Below are positions 1 through 6,340 of a DNA stretch of 6,340 nucleotides, piece after piece. Both the position numbers and the translations under genes were made by a program. Below the pieces are notes generated by a model that did not search any database, was not told the DNA's origin, and saw only the letters and a program-made list of their open reading frames with translations. Position 1 is the first letter of the stretch. The number at the start of each line of letters is the position of its first letter. The stretch comes from Christensenellaceae bacterium (GTDB lineage: Bacteria; Bacillota; Clostridia; Christensenellales; Borkfalkiaceae): contig CAOMHR010000095.1 of assembly GCA_948482865.1 (NCBI GenBank), forward strand, positions 1-6,340, read 5' to 3'.

Positions 1-1
1 G

Positions 2-1837
2 GAATATCTGACCAAGGACGCTAATTATTTGCAGGACGTTATCGTAACAATAAGAAACGACAGATACGTTATTCCCGTTAAGGCTGAATACAAGAGCAGA
101 GTACGCGGTTTTGTTCACGACAGGTCGCAGACGGGCGCAACGTTTTTTATAGAACCCGAATATATTTTGGAGCTCAATAACGAACTTATCGCCCTTACGA
201 TAGATGAGCGCGAAGAAGTCGAAGCGGTGCTTCGTTCGCTCTCTAAAAGGCTTGGAAGCCTTGCCGCCGCATTGCGCGCGGATATGGAAATTTTATACGA
301 TATGGACGCCGATTACGCCCGAGCGGAATACGGCTATAAATTGCACTGCGTAAAACCTGAAACGAACGGTAGGGGTTATATAAACATAATCAAGGGCAGG
401 CACCCTTTAATTGACACCAAAAAAATTGTTCCCGTTTCCGTTGAGCTGGGCGCAGATTACAATTTTCTCATTTTAAGCGGCGCAAACACCGGCGGTAAAA
501 CCGTAACGTTGAAGATGTGCGGACTTTTTTGTTTAATGGCGGCATGCGGGCTTTTTATCCCCGCCGTACTGGGTAGCAGTATCGCTGTTTTTGAAAACAT
601 ATTCTGCGATATAGGCGACAGTCAAAGTATTGAAGAAAGTCTTTCAACTTTTTCATCTCATATTTTAAACATTAAAGATATCTGCAACGGTGCAAACGGC
701 GGCAGCCTTGTTTTGATCGACGAGTTGGGCGGAGGAACAAATCCTGACGAAGGGCAGGCGCTTGCAAAAGCGGTTGTAAAGCATTTGTTGTCTAAGGGCT
801 GCAAAGGGATTGTAACGACCCATTTTACCCCGCTCAAAGAGTATGCTTTTACTTTAAGTAAGGTCGAAAACGCAAGTATGGAATTTGATTCCGATACTTT
901 AAAGCCGCTCTACTCAATTAAAATAGGTCTGGCGGGCGCAAGCAACGCGCTTGCAATATCGCGCAGATTGGGATTGCCTGAAAATATTCTGAACGATGCA
1001 ACAGGCTTTCTTTCGGAAGGAGCAAGGAGTTTTGAAAACGTTCTTCGCCGTGCGGAAGACAGCAGGTTACAGGCGGAAGAAAAACTGCGGGAAGCGCAGC
1101 AGCTTGAAAGCGAGTGGAAGCAGAAAGTTAATCTGCTCAACAGCCGCATTGACGAAGTAAATTCTGAAAAGGAAAAAATTTCGCGTTCGGCAAGAGTTGA
1201 AAGCAGACGGATTATATCAGAGCGCACAGAACGCGCCGAACGCATTCTTGAAGAGATAGAAGGCATTTTTAAAAAGGAAGAAATTTCCCAATCTGATCTT
1301 ATAAAGGCGCGTACGTTAAAAAACAAAATAGAAAATATTTCATACGACGAAGAAGAGCGTAAAACGCCGCAAAGTATTTACAAACAGGTCAAATCGGGCG
1401 AAATAAAAATCGGGGCGGCGGTGTTTGTAAAACCTATGCAGAGCCGCGGACAGGTAACAGCTTTGAAAAACGGCGAAGCGGAAATTATGTGCGGAAGTAT
1501 GAAAATGCACTGTAAATTTAACGACCTTCTTTTGATTGACGAACAAGAAAAGACGGAAAAAGTAAAAGTTGTAAAACACATTCCGCAAATGCAGCCGATG
1601 CTTGAAATTAACCTTTTGGGACTTACCGTTGAAGAAGCGTTGTATGAAGTGGATAATTTTATAGACCGTGCGGTTATGGATAATCTGGAAGAAATCAAAG
1701 TTATTCACGGCGTAGGAACGGGCAAACTTAAAAAAGCGATAGCAAATCACCTTGTACGGCACAAAAACGTTGAAAGTTTCCGTTCGGGAAAGTACGGCGA
1801 AGGTGAAAGCGGAGTTACCCTAATAAAAATCAAATAG
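2..1837 (+). CDS. mutS2: Endonuclease MutS2 (5'-truncated by window edge)
   Basis: This is a MutS2 ATPase/nuclease, a cytoplasmic DNA-binding dimer linked to suppression of homologous recombination and, in Bacillus, to rescue of collided ribosomes. The reading frame is open from base 2, and the family signature YLQD..VTIRNDRYVIPVK starts in the first codons. The TTG at 29 is therefore internal, and roughly 170-180 N-terminal residues are missing from a protein of about 780. In order I see: the end of the core/clamp region; Walker A GANTGGKT (479-502); the STFSSH signature (644-661); Walker B LVLIDE (707-724); a charged coiled coil (about 1020-1350); a small beta-rich KOW-like segment (about 1395-1540); and a C-terminal Smr domain (about 1600-1834) with HGVGTG (1706-1723). 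Departures from the usual consensus are Pro to Ala in Walker A, GGGTN instead of GAGTD after Walker B, and INLLG in place of LDLRG in Smr. The stop is TAG, with no obvious terminator after it. Confidence 0.96.
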   Translation, partial: EYLTKDANYLQDVIVTIRNDRYVIPVKAEYKSRVRGFVHDRSQTGATFFIEPEYILELNNELIALTIDEREEVEAVLRSLSKRLGSLAAALRADMEILYDMDADYARAEYGYKLHCVKPETNGRGYINIIKGRHPLIDTKKIVPVSVELGADYNFLILSGANTGGKTVTLKMCGLFCLMAACGLFIPAVLGSSIAVFENIFCDIGDSQSIEESLSTFSSHILNIKDICNGANGGSLVLIDELGGGTNPDEGQALAKAVVKHLLSKGCKGIVTTHFTPLKEYAFTLSKVENASMEFDSDTLKPLYSIKIGLAGASNALAISRRLGLPENILNDATGFLSEGARSFENVLRRAEDSRLQAEEKLREAQQLESEWKQKVNLLNSRIDEVNSEKEKISRSARVESRRIISERTERAERILEEIEGIFKKEEISQSDLIKARTLKNKIENISYDEEERKTPQSIYKQVKSGEIKIGAAVFVKPMQSRGQVTALKNGEAEIMCGSMKMHCKFNDLLLIDEQEKTEKVKVVKHIPQMQPMLEINLLGLTVEEALYEVDNFIDRAVMDNLEEIKVIHGVGTGKLKKAIANHLVRHKNVESFRSGKYGEGESGVTLIKIK

Positions 1838-1844
1838 TCAAGAA

Positions 1845-1871
1845 TTGCCTTTAAACGTAATATTATATAAA
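1845..1871 (+). promoter_or_regulatory. Possible weak sigma-A-like promoter before the deacetylase gene
   Basis: The gap after mutS2 is very AT-rich. It contains TTGCCT (1845-1850) and TATAAA (1866-1871) separated by 15 bases, shorter than the usual 17. A transcript from here would start near 1878-1880, which fits translation from the TTG at 1899 better than from the ATG at 1881. AT-rich gaps often yield such matches by chance, and read-through from mutS2 is equally possible. Confidence 0.28.
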
Positions 1872-1886
1872 TAGAATTTTATGTTT

Positions 1887-1891
1887 AGGGG
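1887..1891 (+). promoter_or_regulatory. Ribosome binding site AGGGG that favours a TTG start
   Basis: AGGGG lies inside the longer reading frame, 3 bases after the ATG at 1881 and 7 bases before an in-frame TTG at 1899. The bases before the ATG (AAATAGAATTTT) have no Shine-Dalgarno match. The site therefore argues that translation starts at 1899. Confidence 0.55.
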
Positions 1892-1898
1892 TAAACTA

Positions 1899-2600
1899 TT
1901 GAAAGGCAAATTAATTACCGTAGTTACTAATTGCTTGCTTGTCGCAATCGTTTTATCAGTGTCGCTTATCGGCTTTTTCGGCGGTAAAGCGGTGGCTGTT
2001 TCGGGCGAAAATGAAAATCTTTATTACGGAGCAGAAAACGGCGAAGGCGTAAGCCTTATGTTCAACGTATACGAACATACGGACAACGTTTTGGAAATTC
2101 TGGACGTATTGGACGAATACGGTGCAAAAAGCACGTTTTTTATAGGCGGAAGCTGGGCGGACGATAATGTTGATTGCGTACGCGAAATTTTTAAACGCGG
2201 ACACGAGCTTGCCAGTCACGGATATTTCCATAAAGACCATTCAAGAATGACTAAGGAAGCCAATCTTGAAGAAATTCGTCCAAGCGTTAAACTTCTCAAT
2301 ATGATTTGCGGAAAAGAAATAACTTTATTTGCACCGCCGTCGGGAGCTTTTAATGACAATACGCTAAACGCTTGCCAGTCGCTTGGTTTAAAGGTTATAA
2401 TGTGGAGCAGGGACACTATAGACTGGCGCGACAAGGACTCGGCTATAATCTATAACCGCGCCACTAAAAATCTGCAAAAAGGCGAGTTTGTATTGATGCA
2501 TCCTACCGATTGCACAGTTACGGCTCTGCCGGATATATTAACTTACATAAGAGATAACGGTCTTTGCGCCGTTACGGTATCTCAGAATTTAGGAGTATAA
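1899..2600 (+). CDS. YlxY-type polysaccharide deacetylase-fold protein, membrane-anchored
   Basis: This is a NodB-fold (carbohydrate esterase 4) protein of 233 residues from the TTG at 1899. An ATG at 1881 gives 239, but the only good ribosome binding site lies downstream of it. Residues about 6-27 form a hydrophobic signal/anchor after a Lys-rich start, so the domain should face the outside. The match is best to the YlxY sporulation-associated group: KSTFFIGGSWA, GHELASHGYFH, FAPPSGAFN, RDTIDW and VLMHPT are all present. The motif 2 histidines (H107, H111), the motif 4 D-x-x-D-W (D172, D175, W176) and the motif 5 His (H201) are kept. The motif 1 TFDDG is replaced by MFNVY (N56), and the motif 3 Arg by Ala (A145). 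Loss of the catalytic Asp makes normal peptidoglycan or chitin deacetylation doubtful; it may bind glycan or act weakly. Its stop overlaps the start of the M16 peptidase gene, as expected for the ylxY-mlpA pair. Confidence 0.85.
   Translation: MKGKLITVVTNCLLVAIVLSVSLIGFFGGKAVAVSGENENLYYGAENGEGVSLMFNVYEHTDNVLEILDVLDEYGAKSTFFIGGSWADDNVDCVREIFKRGHELASHGYFHKDHSRMTKEANLEEIRPSVKLLNMICGKEITLFAPPSGAFNDNTLNACQSLGLKVIMWSRDTIDWRDKDSAIIYNRATKNLQKGEFVLMHPTDCTVTALPDILTYIRDNGLCAVTVSQNLGV
2591..2595 (+). promoter_or_regulatory. Ribosome binding site for the M16 peptidase gene
   Basis: AGGAG lies 4 bases before the ATG at 2600 and inside the last codons of the deacetylase gene. It sets the peptidase start at 2600 rather than at the upstream in-frame ATG at 2564, which has no such site and would add residues absent from the family. 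Confidence 0.75.
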
Positions 2601-3838
2601 TGGTTCATTACAAAAAATTAAATAACGGAATAAGACTAATTGTAAAGCAGATGCCGGGGCTTATGTCGGTAACAATGGGCATACTGGTTCATACCGGCGC
2701 AAGCGCCGAGACCGACAGTGAAGACGGTATTTCCCATTTCATTGAGCATATGATGTTCAAGGGTACCCAAAAGCGTTCGGCTTTCAAAATTTCAGACGAT
2801 ATGGACGCCATAGGTGCGCAGGTTAACGCTTTTACTTCAAAGGACGTGACCTGTTATTACGCCAAGTCCACCACAAGCCACGCGGCTGAAGCGTTTGAAA
2901 TTCTTTCCGACCTGTTTTTAAACAGTACTTTCCCTGCGGACGAGATAACGCGCGAAAAAGGTGTAATAGTCGAAGAAATAAATATGAACGACGACACTCC
3001 GGACGATTTGTGTCTTGATTTGCTTGCGCGCGCATACTACGGCGAAAGCGGTTACGGCAGAAATATTCTCGGTCCGCGCAGTAACGTGCAGGGCTTTACG
3101 GATGCGGATATAAAAGATTATTTGAATAAACATTATACGTCCGAAAATATTGTAATTTCAATGGCGGGTAACATCGATATTTCTCTCGCCGAAGAACTTG
3201 TTGAAAAGTATTTTTCAAGTCTGCCTTTTTCGCCTACGGACAATAAAACCGTGGACGTTAAATTATGCGGACAAGCCCTATTCTGTAAAAAAGATATAGA
3301 ACAAATTCATTTGGCGCTGGCGTTTCCTTCTGTAAAAAGGTACGACAGGCTTTTTGATGCAACACAGATTATGAATTCGGTGTTCGGCGGCAGTATGTCG
3401 TCCAGACTTTTTCAAAAAGTCAGGGAAGAGCTGGGGCTTGCATATACCGTTTATTCTTATGTTTCGCCCTATACTGAAGCGGGTTCTTTGGTTATTTACG
3501 CAGGCGTTAACGCGGAAAACTATCTGACCAGCGCGGAAGCTATTATGGACTGCGTGCGCGCGATAAAGTCGAAAGACGTAACAGAAGGGGAGTTTTTGCG
3601 CGGCAAAGAGCAGATGTTGTCTTCGTCAATATTCTCTCAGGAAAGTTCAAGCTCGCAAATGCTTTTGTACGGCAAGGAACTTATTTATAGCGGCAGGGTG
3701 TACGATTTTGAAGAACGCGTAAAAAAGATAAACTCAGTAACTTTAAACGACGTGTTTGAAGCGGTGGAATTCAATTTTGACCAAAATGGTTTTTCTTCGG
3801 CAATCGTCGGTAACGTCAACGGACCTTTAAAATTATGA
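2600..3838 (+). CDS. M16 family zinc metallopeptidase (MlpA/YmxG, processing-peptidase type)
   Basis: This is a 412-residue insulinase-superfamily peptidase, close to the usual 410-430 residues of the bacterial processing-peptidase group. No signal peptide is visible, so it is predicted to be cytoplasmic. The N-terminal M16 domain carries the inverted zinc motif H46-F-I-E49-H50 within GISHFIEHMMFKGT. The third metal ligand is E126 in VIVEEIN, 80 residues after H46, which is the normal spacing. The C-terminal M16 domain holds the substrate-clasp signature GGSMSSRLF...REELGLAY (R269, Y282). All catalytic residues are intact, so it should be an active oligopeptidase; its natural substrate cannot be read from sequence. 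The start at 2600 overlaps the previous stop (TAATG) and follows a clear AGGAG. The stop overlaps the next start (ATGA), implying translational coupling on both sides. The order deacetylase then M16 peptidase matches ylxY-mlpA in Bacillus. Confidence 0.94.
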   Translation: MVHYKKLNNGIRLIVKQMPGLMSVTMGILVHTGASAETDSEDGISHFIEHMMFKGTQKRSAFKISDDMDAIGAQVNAFTSKDVTCYYAKSTTSHAAEAFEILSDLFLNSTFPADEITREKGVIVEEINMNDDTPDDLCLDLLARAYYGESGYGRNILGPRSNVQGFTDADIKDYLNKHYTSENIVISMAGNIDISLAEELVEKYFSSLPFSPTDNKTVDVKLCGQALFCKKDIEQIHLALAFPSVKRYDRLFDATQIMNSVFGGSMSSRLFQKVREELGLAYTVYSYVSPYTEAGSLVIYAGVNAENYLTSAEAIMDCVRAIKSKDVTEGEFLRGKEQMLSSSIFSQESSSSQMLLYGKELIYSGRVYDFEERVKKINSVTLNDVFEAVEFNFDQNGFSSAIVGNVNGPLKL

Positions 3839-4320
3839 GTGAAGTAAAATGCGGTTTTGAACCGCTGTTCAACAGTGACAGCAAACTTTTGATACTCGGC
3901 AGTTTTCCGTCTGTCAAGAGCAGAAAGGTTGAATTTTATTACGGAAATCCGCAAAACAGGTTCTGGCGTGTGGTCAGTTCTTTTTTCGGCGAAAGCGTGC
4001 CGCAGAGTATTCAGGACAAAAAGAAATTTCTGCTATCGCATAATATAGCTCTTTGGGATGTTGTTACCGAGTGTGAAATTTCGGGTTCGCAGGACAGTAC
4101 GATAAAAAATTTCAAAGTAGCAGATTTGAAAACTCTCTTGCAAAATTGCGATATAAGTTATATAATATTAAACGGCGCTACGGCTTTTAAAATTTTTGAA
4201 GATAATTACGGGTACATAGAAATTCCGTACATAAAACTTCCTTCAACAAGTCCCGCCAATACGCGTTTTTCAGAAAAGGAGTGGTTTAATGCATTATCAA
4301 CAGCTTTTGACCGAACTTGA
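3835..4320 (+). CDS. Family-6 uracil-DNA glycosylase superfamily protein (hypoxanthine-DNA glycosylase)
   Basis: This 161-residue protein is a single UDG-fold domain. The family, first described from Methanosarcina barkeri HDG, removes hypoxanthine (deaminated adenine) from DNA and so starts base excision repair. The N-terminal signature is clear: LLILGSFPSVKS (residues 18-29), then YYGNPQNRFW (35-44). N41 in QNRFW is my candidate for the catalytic Asn that this family uses in place of the usual motif 1 acid or Asn. The second motif LPSTSPAN (135-142) replaces the HPSP loop of classical uracil glycosylases and is typical of this family. The length is normal and no key position looks lost. The start overlaps the peptidase stop (ATGA) with only a weak upstream Shine-Dalgarno, so translation probably depends on coupling. 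The 3' end overlaps the next repair gene by 32 bases. Substrate preference between hypoxanthine and uracil is inferred from family only. Confidence 0.9.
   Translation: MSEVKCGFEPLFNSDSKLLILGSFPSVKSRKVEFYYGNPQNRFWRVVSSFFGESVPQSIQDKKKFLLSHNIALWDVVTECEISGSQDSTIKNFKVADLKTLLQNCDISYIILNGATAFKIFEDNYGYIEIPYIKLPSTSPANTRFSEKEWFNALSTAFDRT
4277..4281 (+). promoter_or_regulatory. Ribosome binding site for the AlkD-like gene
   Basis: AGGAG lies 7 bases before the ATG at 4289 and inside the 3' end of the glycosylase gene. It supports a start that overlaps the upstream gene by 32 bases in another frame. Confidence 0.75.
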
Positions 4321-4957
4321 AAGTTGCGCCGACGAAAACTATAAAGCCTTTCATAAAAAACTTCTGAAAAACGACAATGTTAAACTTATGGGCGTGCGCA
4401 TACCCGTTATGCGTAAAATAGCAAAAAAGTATAAAGACAATGTAGACGAACTGCTTGCGTTTCCCGATGAATTTTACGAAGTTACGTTCATTAAACTTAC
4501 CGCGGTTTCAATGCTTAAATACGAAAAATTTATATTATACATTGATAGATGCGTTGCGCTTATAGACAACTGGGCTACCTGCGACTGTTTCGCGCCAAAA
4601 TGTATAAAGTCCCACAGGGAAGAATTTATGCCGTATATCAGAAAATATGCTGAGCAAAACGGCGAATTTTACCAGCGTTTCGCATTGACTACTTTGCTTC
4701 ATTTTTATGTTGAAGACAAATATGCGGAAACGATTTTTGCTCTTTCGGAGCGAAGCGATACAAGTTTATATTACGTACATATGGCTGTGGCATGGCTGAT
4801 AGCCGAAGCGCTTGTAAAAATTTACGATAAGGCTAAGAGTTTTCTTCTTGAAAACACTTTGGATAAAAAAACTCACAATAAGGCAATTCAAAAGGCGTGC
4901 GAAAGTTTCCGTCTTTCAAACGACCAAAAAAACTATTTAAAGGGAATTAAAAGATAA
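4289..4957 (+). CDS. AlkD-like DNA alkylation repair protein (HEAT-like repeats)
   Basis: This 222-residue, mostly helical protein belongs to the AlkD/AlkC superfamily, which excises N3- and N7-alkylated purines by a HEAT-like repeat solenoid without flipping the base into a pocket. Family signatures are GVRIPVMRKIAKKY (residues 35-48), LIDNWATCDCF (91-101), YYVHMAVAWLIAEAL (161-175) and the C-terminal THNKAIQKACESFRLS stretch common in clostridial homologues. From memory of Bacillus cereus AlkD, its active-site W109, D113, R148 and W187 correspond here to W95, D99, R130 and W169. The W-to-D spacing (4) and R-to-W spacing (39) are both preserved, so activity on alkylated bases is plausible. 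It starts inside the glycosylase gene with a strong AGGAG and ends directly before the tex start codon. Some AlkD relatives have weak or structure-specific activity, so exact substrates are uncertain. Confidence 0.9.
   Translation: MHYQQLLTELESCADENYKAFHKKLLKNDNVKLMGVRIPVMRKIAKKYKDNVDELLAFPDEFYEVTFIKLTAVSMLKYEKFILYIDRCVALIDNWATCDCFAPKCIKSHREEFMPYIRKYAEQNGEFYQRFALTTLLHFYVEDKYAETIFALSERSDTSLYYVHMAVAWLIAEALVKIYDKAKSFLLENTLDKKTHNKAIQKACESFRLSNDQKNYLKGIKR
4941..4945 (+). promoter_or_regulatory. Weak, distant ribosome binding site before tex
   Basis: AGGGA is the best Shine-Dalgarno match before the ATG at 4958, but the spacing is 12 bases, longer than for the other genes here. The upstream stop TAA directly abuts the ATG, so re-initiation by ribosomes finishing the AlkD-like gene may contribute. 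Confidence 0.4.
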
Positions 4958-6340
4958 ATGGACATTTCAGCAAAACTTACCGAAGAATTCAATTTAAAAG
5001 GCGAACACGTTCAGAATATTCTGAAACTTTTGGAAGAAGGCAATACAATACCTTTTATCGCGCGTTACCGCAAAGAAATGACTGGCGCGATAGACGACCA
5101 GGTTCTGCGCGCATTGAACGACAGATATGAATATCTTAAAAATCTTGAAAAGCGCAAAGAAGAAGTTGCAAAGGCGATAACCGAGCAGGAAAAGATGACG
5201 GATGAAATACAAGCCGCAATCGCCGCCGCGCAGACAATGACTGAAATCGAAGATATTTACCGCCCTTTCAAACAAAAGAAAAAAACACGCGCTTCCGTCG
5301 CAATAGAAAAGGGGTTACAGCCGCTTGCGGATTTAATTCTGGCGCAGGCTTGCAATCCTTACGAAGAAGCGGAAAAATACATAGACAATGAAAAGGGTGT
5401 AAATTCCGCAGACGACGCAATTTCGGGCGCGAAAGATATAATTGCAGAGATAATTTCGGACAATGCCGAACTCAGAAAAAAATTGCGCGGTCTGTTGGAA
5501 AAACACGGCGAAATGCAGGTAAAACTCGTTAAAGACGACGATAAGGGCACATACGCTATGTACGCCGATTACAGCGAGCTTATTCCTGAAATTAAGAATC
5601 ACCGCATTCTTGCAATCAACAGGGGCGAAAAAGAAGAGTGCCTTAAAGCAAAGATATATTTTGACGATACGATTGCAAAGCGTGTCTGTACCATTAAATA
5701 CATAAAGAACAAAAACGAAGAAGAATGCGCAAAATTAATAGAAGAAGCTGCTTCCGATGGATATGACAGATTGATAGAGCCGTCAATTCAAAGGGAAGTC
5801 CGCGCAATTCTTACCGACAGGGCTGGCGAGCAGGCGATAAAAATGTTTGAAGTAAATCTTCGTCCGCTGTTGTTGCAGCCCCCTGTAAAGGGTAAAGTAA
5901 CTTTGGGTTTGGACCCCGGTTATCGTACCGGTTGTAAGGTCGCAGTAGTTGACGAAACGGGCAAAGTGCTTGACACGTCGGTTATCTATCCCGTACCGCC
6001 CAAGAACGATATCGAAGGCAGTAAAAAAATAGTTAAATATTTAATTGAAAAGCATAAGGTTGATATAATTTCTATAGGCAACGGTACGGCGAGCAAAGAA
6101 ACGGAGATTTTCGTTGCAGACCTGTTGAAAGAAATCGAAGCAAACGTAAGCTATGCCGTTGTCAACGAAGCGGGCGCCAGCGTGTATTCGGCAAGTCCGC
6201 TTGCGGTTGAAGAATTTCCCGACTACGATTTAACTCTGCGTTCGGCAATCTCGATTGCGAGAAGGTTGCAGGATCCGCTTTCTGAACTGATTAAAATAGA
6301 CCCTAAATCGATAGGCGTAGGGCAGTATCAGCACGATATG
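4958..6340 (+). CDS. tex: Tex-family RNA-binding transcription accessory protein (3'-truncated by window edge)
   Basis: The frame opens with ATG directly after the previous stop and stays open to the last base, giving 461 residues of a protein normally about 710-780 long. Tex is a cytoplasmic nucleic-acid-binding protein related to the core of eukaryotic Spt6 and affects transcription and gene expression. Seen in order: the N-terminal helical Tex region with TIPFIARYRKEMTGAIDD near residues 30-47; the conserved EIEDIYRPFKQKKKTRASVA segment at about 95-115; and a YqgF/RNase H-like domain beginning VTLGLDPGYRTGCKVAVVD (314-332) with SIGNGTASKETE (372-383). The fragment ends at SIGVGQYQHDM, just before the helix-hairpin-helix region; that region and the C-terminal S1 domain should lie beyond the window. 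It is the last gene of the tight cluster and has no promoter of its own that I can see. Confidence 0.95.
   Translation, partial: MDISAKLTEEFNLKGEHVQNILKLLEEGNTIPFIARYRKEMTGAIDDQVLRALNDRYEYLKNLEKRKEEVAKAITEQEKMTDEIQAAIAAAQTMTEIEDIYRPFKQKKKTRASVAIEKGLQPLADLILAQACNPYEEAEKYIDNEKGVNSADDAISGAKDIIAEIISDNAELRKKLRGLLEKHGEMQVKLVKDDDKGTYAMYADYSELIPEIKNHRILAINRGEKEECLKAKIYFDDTIAKRVCTIKYIKNKNEEECAKLIEEAASDGYDRLIEPSIQREVRAILTDRAGEQAIKMFEVNLRPLLLQPPVKGKVTLGLDPGYRTGCKVAVVDETGKVLDTSVIYPVPPKNDIEGSKKIVKYLIEKHKVDIISIGNGTASKETEIFVADLLKEIEANVSYAVVNEAGASVYSASPLAVEEFPDYDLTLRSAISIARRLQDPLSELIKIDPKSIGVGQYQHDM

Noticed and set aside
29..31. TTG at 29 as the true start of mutS2
   Set aside because: The frame is open upstream to base 2 and encodes conserved MutS2 residues (the Tyr before LQD and beyond), and the protein would lack its N-terminal region. 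The gene is cut by the window edge.
910..1762. Long antisense frames opposite mutS2 (910-1326, 1340-1762, 1378-1698)
   Set aside because: They mirror the codon composition of a clear sense gene, have no recognisable domains, and two of them overlap each other.
1838..1898. Intrinsic terminator after mutS2
   Set aside because: The AT-rich gap has no GC-rich stem followed by a T run, so mutS2 may read through into the downstream genes.
2564..2599. Upstream ATG at 2564 as the M16 peptidase start
   Set aside because: It would add 12 residues foreign to the family and overlap the deacetylase by 37 bases, while the ATG at 2600 has AGGAG at proper spacing and begins the typical family N-terminus.
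3835..4957. Glycosylase plus AlkD-like pair as a new defence system against modified phage DNA
   Set aside because: Both proteins look like ordinary repair enzymes with intact family motifs, sit among housekeeping genes, and have no defence, mobile or phage genes nearby.
4994..5602. Antisense frames opposite tex, rich in Phe and Val
   Set aside because: The composition is the expected reverse complement of Lys/Glu-rich Tex coding sequence, and the sense strand is an unbroken, well-conserved Tex frame.

Overview
The window looks like chromosomal core sequence from a low-to-moderate-GC Firmicute, most likely an uncultured member of the Clostridia. The evidence is A/T-ending codon preference, AGGAG-type ribosome binding sites, tight same-strand gene packing and the gene families present. 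I cannot place it more precisely from sequence alone.

All six genes lie on the + strand and fill almost the whole window. From left to right they are: the 3' three-quarters of mutS2 (its N-terminus is off the left edge); a membrane-anchored YlxY-type polysaccharide deacetylase-fold protein; an M16 zinc peptidase of the MlpA/YmxG type; a family-6 uracil/hypoxanthine-DNA glycosylase; an AlkD-like HEAT-repeat DNA alkylation repair protein; and the first 461 codons of tex, which runs off the right edge.

The only gap of any size is about 60 bases between mutS2 and the deacetylase. It contains a possible weak promoter and no visible terminator. From the deacetylase onward every junction overlaps or abuts (TAATG, ATGA, a 32-base overlap, then TAA directly followed by ATG), so these five genes are probably co-transcribed and partly translationally coupled.

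Two themes run through the cluster. The deacetylase plus M16 peptidase pair reproduces the ylxY-mlpA neighbourhood known from Bacillus. The two glycosylase-type genes form a compact base-repair pair (deaminated bases and alkylated bases) between that pair and tex, with mutS2 upstream. No mobile element, CRISPR array, RNA gene, phage or defence system is visible. I see ordinary housekeeping genes with a few residue-level oddities: degenerate catalytic motifs in the deacetylase, altered ATPase and Smr motifs in MutS2, and a probable TTG start for the deacetylase.
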